From: Thermus hydrothermalis
GTDB lineage: Bacteria > Deinococcota > Deinococci > Deinococcales > Thermaceae
Assembly: GCF_022760925.1 (NCBI RefSeq)
Contig: NZ_JAKTNT010000003.1
Span: 1-64,000 of the forward strand
Direction: 5' to 3'
DNA: 64,000 bases
Shown one piece after another: positions 57,388 to 64,000 of the stretch. The notes below the pieces were generated by a model. It saw only the letters and a list, made by a program, of their open reading frames with translations. It was not told the origin of the DNA and did no database searches. A program made the position numbers and the translations under genes. Position 1 is the first letter of the stretch. Each line of letters starts with the position of its first letter.

Positions 57388-57691
57388 GGAGGGCCAAGGC
57401 CTCTTCTAGGGAAACCGGGCCCACCTCGAGGCGCCCCGCCACGGGGAAGGCCCCCTCGTTTTTCCCGTGGCCGAAGCGGGCCCCCACCTTGAGGGCCACG
57501 TCCGCCAGGAGGGCCCGCATCTTGGCGTGCTTCGCCTCGCCGTGCTCCTTGGCGTGGGGGTTTTCCCGCACCTCCAAAAGCCTTACCTCCCCATCCTCCC
57601 CCACCTCGTAGATGGCGTACCGGGGGGCGTGGCCGAAGGGCCCTGGGTAGACCCGGTTTTCCTCCCTGCCCAAAGCGATGGCGATGCGCAT
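57362..57691 (-). CDS. NifB/NifX-domain-like protein
   Basis: 109 aa from ATG 57691. RIAIALGREENRVYPGPFGH then APRYAIYEVGEDGEVRLLEV, KMRALLADVALKVGARFGHG and GPVSLEEALALL follow the dinitrogenase-cofactor (NifX/NafY, PF02579) fold, in which a conserved strand-FG-A-x-x-F pattern binds a metal cofactor or its precursor. No nif genes nearby; such orphan domains occur in many bacteria. It follows moaC after 29 nt. Confidence 0.7.
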   Translation of the reverse strand: MRIAIALGREENRVYPGPFGHAPRYAIYEVGEDGEVRLLEVRENPHAKEHGEAKHAKMRALLADVALKVGARFGHGKNEGAFPVAGRLEVGPVSLEEALALLKARRSSA

Positions 57692-57720
57692 GGCCTTAGG
57701 ATACACCCCCAGGGTAAAGG

Positions 57721-58194
57721 CTACCCTTCCCGCCGCCACTCCCCGCTCTTGCCCCCCGCCTTGTGGAGGAGGCGCACCTCCTGGATGACGAGCCCCTTGG
57801 AGGCCGCCTTGAGCATGTCGTAAACCGTGAGGGCGGCCACGGCGCAGGCGGTTAAGGCCTCCATCTCCACCCCGGTTTCCGCCTTGGTGCGCACCGTGGC
57901 CACAATGCGCACGCGCTTGGTCTCCTTTTCCAGGGCCACGCTTACCTCCACCCCGGTGAGGGGAAGGGGGTGGCAGAGGGGGATGAGGTCCGCCGTCTTT
58001 TTGGCCGCCTGGATGCCGGCGAGCTGGGCCACCATCAGGGGGTCCCCCTTGCCCACCCCGCCCTTTTCCAGGGCCTCGAGGGCTTCCTCCGTGAGCTCCA
58101 CGAAGGCCTCGGCGGTGGCGGTGCGGAAGGTCGCGGGCTTTTCCGTCACGTCCACCATATGGGGCTTGCCGTCCTTGAAGTGGGTGAGGTCCAT
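57721..58194 (-). CDS. moaC: Cyclic pyranopterin monophosphate synthase MoaC
   Basis: 157 aa. [20 protein letters not shown], the invariant [20 protein letters not shown] and [20 protein letters not shown] with [20 protein letters not shown]. Catalyses formation of cPMP in molybdenum-cofactor synthesis. The other moa genes are not in the window. Confidence 0.96.
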   Translation of the reverse strand: MDLTHFKDGKPHMVDVTEKPATFRTATAEAFVELTEEALEALEKGGVGKGDPLMVAQLAGIQAAKKTADLIPLCHPLPLTGVEVSVALEKETKRVRIVATVRTKAETGVEMEALTACAVAALTVYDMLKAASKGLVIQEVRLLHKAGGKSGEWRREG

Positions 58195-58220
58195 GGCCTC
58201 AGTGTAGTACCTTGGGGCAA

Positions 58221-59501
58221 ATGCCCGAGGAAGGCGTCTTGGTGGTGGGGGCGGGGATCTTGGGGCTATCCGCCGCCCACTTTCTGGCCCAGAGGGGTTT
58301 TCCCGTATTGGTCCTGGAGCGGGAAGCCCCTCTTCTCTGTACCAGCGACAAGTCCACGGAGTGCTACCGGGTCTTCTGGCCCGGGGAAGAGGCCTTAGCC
58401 TCTTTGGTGGCGCGGAGCCTCGAGCTCCTTGGGCCCTTTGCGGAAGCGGCCCGGCCTAGGCCCAGGGGCTACCTCTACCTGGGGGAGGCGGAAGGCCTCC
58501 TCTCCCTGGCCCAGCAGGCCCCCCACGCCGGGCCCTTGAGGGTTCACCCCAAAGCCGCCACCTACCCGCGGGTGGCGGAGGAAGGGATGGACCTCCTCCT
58601 GCCCGGGTCCTTGGGGGAAGCCTTCCCCTACCTGGCCCACCTGAAGGGCAAGGCCGGGCTCCACGTGCGCAAGGCGGGGTGGCTTTCCGCCCACGGCCTG
58701 GGGATGGCCCTCCTGGAGGCCCTACGGGCGGCGGGGGGCAGGGTGGTGGCGGGGGAGTTTTTGGGCCTGGAGCGGGAAGGGGGTAGGCCCCGCTACGCCC
58801 GGGTGCGGTGGGGGGAGGAGGAAGCCCTTTGGCCCTTTGCCGCCTTGGTCCTCGCCCCCGGGCCCGGGCTTCCCGCCCTCCTTTCCGCCCTGGACCTGAC
58901 CCTCCCCGTGGCGGCCGAGCCCCATTTCAAGGCCTGGTTCCCCGACCCCCTAGGCCTCTTCCCCCGGGAGGCCCCCCTTCTCATCTGGAATGAACCCCAG
59001 GAGATATTCGCCCCTGAGGAGAAGACCCTTTTTCAGGGCGAGGCTACCCTTGCCCCCCTCCTAAGCCTTCTGCCCCCGGGGGCCCACGCCCGGCCCGAGG
59101 GGGAGGGCTTCCTCGCCCTCTACAACCCCTGGCCCCAGGCGGAAGCCCCCGGGGCCTGCGGCCCCACCCCGCCCCCTTGGGCGGGGGAGGTGGCCCTCAG
59201 GGGGCTTTTCCCCATCCTCCCTGGCCTCAGGCGCTACCTGGGGGCGCGGCCCCGGGTGGACGGGGGGTACTACGTGCGCACCCCGGAGAACCTGCCCCTC
59301 CTGGGGCCCGTGGCCGAAGGGGTCTACCTCCTTGGGGCCTTTTCCGGCTATGGAGTCATGGCCGCCTTGGGGGCGAGGGAGGCCCTGGCCCGGATGGTGG
59401 CGGGGGAGGACCCTCCTTCTTGGGCCCGGGGCTTCCGGCCTAGCCGTTACCAAGACCCCGGCTACCGCCCCCAGGGGGCGGCGGCCCGGGCGCAGCTTTA
59501 G
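58221..59501 (+). CDS. FAD-dependent amine/glycine oxidase-type oxidoreductase
   Basis: 426 aa from ATG 58221. The dinucleotide fold is [20 protein letters not shown] with [19 protein letters not shown]. The C-terminal part [20 protein letters not shown] is the second FAD-binding block of the DAO superfamily. The middle is variable. Substrate is not evident. Adjacent, tail to tail, to the ferredoxin oxidoreductase pair; divergent from moaC. Confidence 0.85.
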   Translation: MPEEGVLVVGAGILGLSAAHFLAQRGFPVLVLEREAPLLCTSDKSTECYRVFWPGEEALASLVARSLELLGPFAEAARPRPRGYLYLGEAEGLLSLAQQAPHAGPLRVHPKAATYPRVAEEGMDLLLPGSLGEAFPYLAHLKGKAGLHVRKAGWLSAHGLGMALLEALRAAGGRVVAGEFLGLEREGGRPRYARVRWGEEEALWPFAALVLAPGPGLPALLSALDLTLPVAAEPHFKAWFPDPLGLFPREAPLLIWNEPQEIFAPEEKTLFQGEATLAPLLSLLPPGAHARPEGEGFLALYNPWPQAEAPGACGPTPPPWAGEVALRGLFPILPGLRRYLGARPRVDGGYYVRTPENLPLLGPVAEGVYLLGAFSGYGVMAALGAREALARMVAGEDPPSWARGFRPSRYQDPGYRPQGAAARAQL

Positions 59502-60412
59502 AGGGCGAACTCCTTGAGGAGGCCTTCTAGGTCCAGGCTTTCCCGCTGCCCCAAGGCGGGGTAGACCTCGGGGTAGCGGGGGAGGTAGGCCTTAAGCCGC
59601 TCCTCAAAGGTGGGCACCTCCGCCTTCCAGAAGACCCCGATGGGGATCCTCTCCCCCCACTCCGCCGCCTTTTCCTGGAACTTGGCCATTTTCCGGTCCA
59701 GTTCCTCGGGGGGAAGTCCCTCGGGGACAAAGGGGTCGTACCCCTCCTCCTGGAGCCTGTAGAGCCGGGGGGCGAACCACTCCTTGGTGTGCAGGTCGTT
59801 GTAGGTGGGGCAGGGCTGGAGCACGTGGAGGAAGGCGAGGCCCTTGTGGTTGATGCCCTCCTTGATGAGCTCCTTCAGGCCCTTCACGTCATAGGCGTAG
59901 CCCCGGGCGATCCAGGTGTAGCCCGAGGCGAAGGCCAGGAGGAGGGGGTTGATGCGCCCTTGGGGGTTGGGCTTGGGCAGGCTTTTGGTCTTCTCCCCTA
60001 GGCCCAAGGTGGGCCCTGCCTGGCCCTTGGTGAGGCCGTAGACCTCGTTGTCGTAGAGGATGTAGAGCATGTCCACGTTCCTGCGGCCCGCGGCCACGAA
60101 GTGCCCCGCCCCGATGCCAAGCCCGTCCCCGTCCCCGCCCACCGCCACCACGGTGAGGTGGGGGTTGGCGAGCTTGGCCCCCTGGGCCACGGGGAGGACG
60201 CGGCCGTGGAGGGTGTGGACCCCGTAGACGTTCAGGTAGTGGGGGGTCTTGGCCGAGCAGCCGATGCCGGAGAAGACCACGGTCTGGCTCGGGTCCTTCC
60301 TAAGCTCAAAGAGGGCCATCTGGAGGGCGGAGAGGATGCCGTAGTCCCCGCAGCCCGGGCACCAGTCGGGCTGCTTTTCCGCCTTGTAGTCCTGAAGCTT
60401 GAGCTCCACCAT
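59498..60412 (-). CDS. korB: 2-oxoacid:ferredoxin oxidoreductase, beta subunit
   Basis: 304 aa from ATG 60412. [20 protein letters not shown] with a CxxC pair, [20 protein letters not shown], and the TPP/Mg motif [19 protein letters not shown] (GDG-x(25-30)-N with [10 protein letters not shown]). Decarboxylates a 2-oxoacid to acyl-CoA with the alpha subunit, reducing ferredoxin. Two nt separate it from the alpha gene stop. Confidence 0.9.
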   Translation of the reverse strand: MVELKLQDYKAEKQPDWCPGCGDYGILSALQMALFELRKDPSQTVVFSGIGCSAKTPHYLNVYGVHTLHGRVLPVAQGAKLANPHLTVVAVGGDGDGLGIGAGHFVAAGRRNVDMLYILYDNEVYGLTKGQAGPTLGLGEKTKSLPKPNPQGRINPLLLAFASGYTWIARGYAYDVKGLKELIKEGINHKGLAFLHVLQPCPTYNDLHTKEWFAPRLYRLQEEGYDPFVPEGLPPEELDRKMAKFQEKAAEWGERIPIGVFWKAEVPTFEERLKAYLPRYPEVYPALGQRESLDLEGLLKEFAL

Positions 60413-60413
60413 G

Positions 60414-62264
60414 CTAGACTCCCTTCCGCAACACCAAGCGCTCAGGGGCTTCGCCCGCAAGCACCGCCTTGAGGGCCTCCACCGCCTCGTCTAGGGTGAT
60501 GGGGCGGCCGTTGTACTTCACCACCCGGTGGTGGACCTTCTTTAGGGTTTCCTGCTGCACCAAGTCGGCGAGCTGCCCGGAGTAGTTGTGCTCCACGGTG
60601 ACGAGCCGCTTCCCCTCCAGGAGGTGGCCGATCTCGGGGAAGGGCCAAAGGAGCCTGAGGTGCAGGTACCCCACCCTGGGGAGGTGGTCTAAAGCCTCCA
60701 GGAGGGTCCCCTTCACCGTGCCGAAGCCGAGGACCAAGATGTCCCCGTCCCGGTAGAGGGTGTACTGGTCCTCCAGGGGGATTTCCCGCCTGGCGGTGAG
60801 GAGCTTTTGCATGCGCTTTTCCATCTGGTATTCCCGGAGGACGGGGTCTTCCGTGATGTGCCCCTCGAGGTCGTGCTCGTCCGAGGTCATCCAGTAAAAC
60901 CCCCCCGGGGTCCCTAGGGGGATGAAGGGGGAGATGCCGTCCTCCGCGGGGGCGTAGCGCTCGTAGGGGCCAAAGCCCTCCCTGGGGGCTAGGCGCTTCT
61001 CCCCATCTAGGGAGAGAACCTTCAGGGCCTCCTTGGGAAGGCTTTGCGCCATGGAGGCCAGGAACTTGTCCAGGAGGTGGACCACCACCGTCTGGTACCG
61101 CCAGGCCCAGGCCAGGGCCTTTTGGGCGTCCAGGAAGGCGTCCAGGATGTCCCCGGAGGCGAGGACGAGCCTCGGGTACTCCCCGTGCCCGCCCCGGATG
61201 GCGAAGAGGAGGTCCCCTTGCTCCGTGCGGGTGGGAAGCCCCGTGGAGGGCCCACCCCGCTGGTAGAGGGTAACCACCAAGGGGGCTTCCACCATCCCGG
61301 CGAAGCCCATCCCCTCGGCCATGAGGCTGAAGCCGGGGCCGCTGGTGGCCGTGGCCGCCCTGGCCCCAGTAAGGGCCGCCCCCACCGCCATGGTCACGGC
61401 GGCGATCTCGTCCTCCGTCTGCACCACGGCCACGTCCGCCCCTTGGAAGGCGGTGTGGGCCTCGAGGTAGACGCTTTCGTCCGTGGCGGGGCTGATGGGG
61501 TAATAGGTCTGGAAGCGGAGGCCCCCGGCGAGCTTCCCCAGGGCGGCGGCCTGGGCTCCGGTGAGGTAGACCCGGCCCGGCTCGTAGCCGTTCAGGTGGA
61601 GGTGGAAGGGAAGCTTGGGCACCTCTTCCCGGTAGACAGCCTCCGCCACCTTCTCGTTTAGCTCCAGCACCTTACCCCTAAACTGCAGGGCCAAAGCCTC
61701 CAAAAGGGGCTTTAGGGGAAAGCCCAGAAGGTGGAGGCTTGCGGCCACGGCGATGGTGTTCAGCGTGCGCCGGGCCTGAAGGGAGGGCACGCCGAGCTCC
61801 GCCCCGATGCGGTCCGCCACCTCCTCGTAAGGGTAGGGTAGGGGCTGGACCCCCGCCTCGGCGTAGGCAGCGAGGATCTCCTTAAGGCTCGGGTCCGCCT
61901 TGCCAAAGCGCGCTGCAAGGGCGTCCTGTACCCGGTGGTCCAGCATGGGGAGCTTGCGCACCGTGAGGTCCAGGGCTTTGGGGTCGTAAAGGAGCACCCC
62001 CCCTGGCCGCACCTCATCCAGGTGGCGGGCCAAAGTTTCCCCGTCCAGGGCCACCAGGAAGTCCACCTTGTCCCGGAAAGCCCCCACCGGTTTTCGCCCC
62101 AGGCGCACGTCCAGGTAGGAGTGCCGCCCCATGATGTTGGAGTGGTACTCCCGCTTGGTGGCCACCCACCATCCCCCCTTGGCCACCGCCCGGGCGAAGA
62201 GGGTGGCCGCCGTCTCTATCCCGCCCCCTTGGGGGCCGCCCACGCGCCACGTGAACTCCTGCAT
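60414..62264 (-). CDS. korA: 2-oxoacid:ferredoxin oxidoreductase, fused gamma-alpha subunit
   Basis: 616 aa. N-terminal ~190 residues are the gamma domain ([20 protein letters not shown]). The alpha region has the pyrimidine-binding domain [20 protein letters not shown] and [20 protein letters not shown], then a transketolase C-type end ([20 protein letters not shown]). Gene starts with AGGAGGGCTT. With korB forms a two-subunit enzyme as in Thermus and actinobacteria; 2-oxoglutarate is the most likely substrate, but pyruvate cannot be excluded. Confidence 0.9.
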   Translation of the reverse strand: MQEFTWRVGGPQGGGIETAATLFARAVAKGGWWVATKREYHSNIMGRHSYLDVRLGRKPVGAFRDKVDFLVALDGETLARHLDEVRPGGVLLYDPKALDLTVRKLPMLDHRVQDALAARFGKADPSLKEILAAYAEAGVQPLPYPYEEVADRIGAELGVPSLQARRTLNTIAVAASLHLLGFPLKPLLEALALQFRGKVLELNEKVAEAVYREEVPKLPFHLHLNGYEPGRVYLTGAQAAALGKLAGGLRFQTYYPISPATDESVYLEAHTAFQGADVAVVQTEDEIAAVTMAVGAALTGARAATATSGPGFSLMAEGMGFAGMVEAPLVVTLYQRGGPSTGLPTRTEQGDLLFAIRGGHGEYPRLVLASGDILDAFLDAQKALAWAWRYQTVVVHLLDKFLASMAQSLPKEALKVLSLDGEKRLAPREGFGPYERYAPAEDGISPFIPLGTPGGFYWMTSDEHDLEGHITEDPVLREYQMEKRMQKLLTARREIPLEDQYTLYRDGDILVLGFGTVKGTLLEALDHLPRVGYLHLRLLWPFPEIGHLLEGKRLVTVEHNYSGQLADLVQQETLKKVHHRVVKYNGRPITLDEAVEALKAVLAGEAPERLVLRKGV

Positions 62265-62331
62265 AAGCCCTCCTTGGTCCAGGACTACCCTACTCCTTAT
62301 GCCTCGGGTTGGCTAGGGGCATTTGCCCAAA

Positions 62332-62793
62332 TCACTCCTCCTGGTCCGCCTGGTGGAGCTTTCTGCCCCAGGGGCTTTGGGGGGCGTGGTGTTCCAGGAC
62401 CAGGCTCCGCACCCAGGGGTCTTGGATGCGTTCGGCGGCGTAAAGGGGGTGGTGGCGGCGCACCTGGAAGGCGCCCAAGAGCCCCCGGCGCAAGGGGTAG
62501 GGGGGAAGAGGCGGGGCGAAAAGCCCCGTGAGGATGCGCTCCAGGGGGCGGTAGGGCCTTAGGGCCTTGCCGGCGTCGTGGAGGAGGGCGGCCCGCACCA
62601 CCGCCTTAGGGGCCTCGGGGTGGGCTTGGAGGAGGCGGCGGGCCACCCGCACCGCATGGGCCCGGTCCCGGGGGTCCATGGCCAGGTAAAGGTCCCGTTC
62701 CTCCCCTTCCAGGAAGGCGAGGGCAAAGGCGTCGTCGGGAGGGGTTTTGGGGGGGAAGAAGGCCTGGAGGAGACGGTAGAGGCGCTTGGTCAA
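62332..62793 (-). CDS. HD-domain phosphohydrolase
   Basis: 153 aa with TTG start. HAVRVARRLLQAHPEAPKAV, AALLHDAGKALRPYRPLERI and VRRHHPLYAAERIQDPWV then LVLEHHAP provide the H...HD...H...D-type metal ligands. Probably a small metal phosphohydrolase; nucleotide or cyclic dinucleotide substrate unknown. Gap of 23 nt to csoR upstream on the same strand, so probably read from its promoter. Confidence 0.85.
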   Translation of the reverse strand: MTKRLYRLLQAFFPPKTPPDDAFALAFLEGEERDLYLAMDPRDRAHAVRVARRLLQAHPEAPKAVVRAALLHDAGKALRPYRPLERILTGLFAPPLPPYPLRRGLLGAFQVRRHHPLYAAERIQDPWVRSLVLEHHAPQSPWGRKLHQADQEE

Positions 62794-62816
62794 GGGGCCC
62801 CTTCCTCGCCCTCCGG

Positions 62817-63098
62817 TTAGATGAACTTCTTGAGCATGTTGGCGATTTCCTCGGGCTTCTTGGGGTCCACCTTGCCCTCGGAAACCTCGGTGGCGCAGAC
62901 GTTGAGGAACTCGTGGAGGATCAAGGTGGCCGCCGCCTCCATGGCCTTCTTGGTGGCGGTCATCTGGGTGAGGACCTCGTCGCAGGGGCGGCCTTCCGCC
63001 ACCATCTTCTGGAGGCCCCGAACCTGGCCCTCAATGCGCCGTAGACGCTTCAGGATGTTCTCCACGGTGTCTTGTCCCAGCTCGGTGGTCTTGGTCAT
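62817..63098 (-). CDS. csoR: CsoR/RcnR-family metal-sensing repressor
   Basis: 93 aa from ATG 63098. ILKRLRRIEGQVRGLQKMVA then GRPCDEVLTQMTATKKAMEA and ILHEFLNVC: the Cys...His-x3-Cys triad of Cu(I)-sensing CsoR proteins. The all-helical protein forms tetramers that release DNA on metal binding. No copper ATPase or chaperone gene is in the window; the control is probably over its own promoter and distant genes. Confidence 0.88.
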   Translation of the reverse strand: MTKTTELGQDTVENILKRLRRIEGQVRGLQKMVAEGRPCDEVLTQMTATKKAMEAAATLILHEFLNVCATEVSEGKVDPKKPEEIANMLKKFI

Positions 63099-63104
63099 GG
63101 GGGC

Positions 63105-63110
63105 ATTATA
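63105..63110 (-). promoter_or_regulatory. csoR -10 box overlapping the dnaX stop
   Basis: A consensus TATAAT on the minus strand ends 6 nt before ATG 63098 (leaderless). It covers the TAA stop of the longer dnaX product (63106-63108). TAGGGGGTAGTGG immediately upstream (63112-63124) resembles a G-tract half-site of CsoR operators. Confidence 0.65.
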
Positions 63111-64000
63111 TACCACTACCCCCTATGTTGTCTTCGCTCATGGGTTCCTCAGGCTCTGGGGCCTTGGGCCTGCGCACCCAAAGGAGCCTTCCCCCCAGGA
63201 GGCGGGCGATTTGGTGAAGGCGGGCTTCGGGGTCTTCGGGGGGCGCCTCGTCCTCGGGGTATTCTTCCGGCTCCTCCTTTGGCGGGGCCACCGGGGGCGG
63301 TTCTGGGATGCGGGGGGTGGGTTTGGGAGGGGGGCTTACGGGCTCAGGGCTTTTTTTTTTCCAGGACGAAGAGGACCTCCTTCACGCCGAAGTGCTCCTG
63401 GGCCAGGGGCAGAAGCGCTCCCCTTTGCTCCTCGGCCTTCTTGTGGTGGAAGGCCTTGCTCTCGGGGAAGCGGAGGTAGAGGGTGGACCCCACCACCTCG
63501 GGCCTGGCCTCCCGCACGAAGGCCCGCAGGGTGGGCCTAAGGGCCTCCAGAAAGGCGCGGAAGCGGGGAGCGAGGTCTTCTCCCCCGCTGGGCTCGGGTC
63601 CCTCCCGGCGCGGCGGGGGCGGGGGGGCCAAGGGGTCAAACTCGGGCAAGGGGGGCTCTGGGGCTTGGGCCCTCGGCGCTTCTCCCGGGGCCTTGGGGGT
63701 GAAGGCGGAGAGGAGGGCCGCCTCGAGGGCCAAAAGGTCCGAGCGCTTGCCGAGGCGTTCCAGGGCCTCGTCCAGCCGGGTGAGGGCGGAAAGGAGGGCT
63801 TCGGGGGAGAGGGGAAGGGGCCTCCCCGGGAGGCCGTAGGCGGCGTAAAGGGCTTCCCGCAAAGCCTCCATAAGCCCCCCCACCAGGCTCCTCGGGGCGA
63901 AGCCTTGGCCGTAAAGCCTTCGGGCCGTTTCTAGGGCCTCTTTGAGCCGGCCCTCCCCCAGGGCCTGGGCCAGGCCAAAGAGGGCCTCCTTGGGGGGGAG
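63106..64000 (-). CDS. dnaX: DNA polymerase III tau/gamma subunit, C-terminal part
   Basis: The gene enters at the window edge in frame (PPKEALFGLAQALGEGRLKE) and is partial. Domain III (ALTRLDEALERLGKRSDLLA) is followed by a Pro linker and ALRPTLRAFVREARPEV, FPESKAFHHKKAEEQ, HFGVKEVLFVLEKKK. In the unshifted frame it stops at 63344, right after ten A residues. A -1 shift gives a 75-residue tail ending MSEDNIGGSGI, which matches the known Thermus tau end, stopping at 63106. Thus the short (gamma-like) and long (tau) forms are both encoded. Confidence 0.93.
63351..63360 (-). promoter_or_regulatory. dnaX slippage run (A10 in mRNA)
   Basis: Ten T on the plus strand give GAA-AAA-AAA-AAG in frame, followed by CCC TGA. 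Polymerase slippage by one base changes the frame into the tau tail. Described Thermus thermophilus dnaX has nine A. Confidence 0.85.

Overview
The window is chromosomal DNA of a Thermus species. Support for this: a G+C-rich coding style with dense overlapping genes; a dnaX gene whose end matches the known Thermus arrangement, a poly-A slippage run followed by a tau-specific tail; a priA without helicase motifs, as in Deinococcus-Thermus; and many genes whose -10 box lies only 6-8 nt before the start codon, the leaderless layout common in Thermus. I cannot fix the species.

Layout. (1) 1-10,741, all on the minus strand: an exopolysaccharide locus. In transcription order it holds a CBM9-like plus GH114-like secreted hydrolase, two paralogous lipoproteins with cohesin-like and dockerin-like modules, a large lipoprotein with NodB-type deacetylase motifs that looks like bacterial Agd3 (CE18), a PelF-like glycosyltransferase, and a polytopic membrane protein cut by the window edge. 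The set suggests a Pel- or galactosaminogalactan-like polymer that is made, exported, partly deacetylated and trimmed. (2) 11,012-32,208: a ~21 kb prophage in the 3' half of tRNA-Ile(GAU), bounded by 45-bp direct repeats. Its A32-type packaging ATPase, small and large capsid proteins, and the many one-TM proteins around them place it with the membrane-containing Thermus phages P23-77/IN93 (Matsushitaviridae). A leftward lysogeny operon (repressor, cargo genes, integrase) faces a rightward early block (excisionase-like proteins, replication protein with an internal origin-like region, DndC-like sulfurtransferase, RadC-like HhH protein) and a late block (membrane and capsid proteins, repeat-rich spike candidates, two murein hydrolases, holin candidates). 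(3) 32,209-48,000: housekeeping genes: cobalamin adenosyltransferase, ABC exporter, SPFH protein, CPBP protease, rapZ-yvcK, alr, priA, der, an acyltransferase, acpS. (4) 47,700-64,000: an rRNA m5C methylase, an AT-rich island with an orphan PD-(D/E)XK-like nuclease, a NYN RNase, ndk, a PP2C phosphatase, an rtcB RNA ligase interrupted by a LAGLIDADG intein, a phosphodiester glycosidase, moaC, an FAD oxidase, a 2-oxoacid:ferredoxin oxidoreductase pair, an HD protein, a CsoR-type repressor and the 3' part of dnaX.

Points most worth a second look: the Agd3/GH114/PelF-like polysaccharide locus with cohesin/dockerin-like lipoproteins; the DndC-like enzyme in the prophage without other visible dnd genes; the rtcB intein with an unusual C-terminal splice junction; the A10 rather than A9 slippage run in dnaX; and a 16-residue, almost wholly basic phage peptide. 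All assignments come from reading the sequence by eye; no database search was run.
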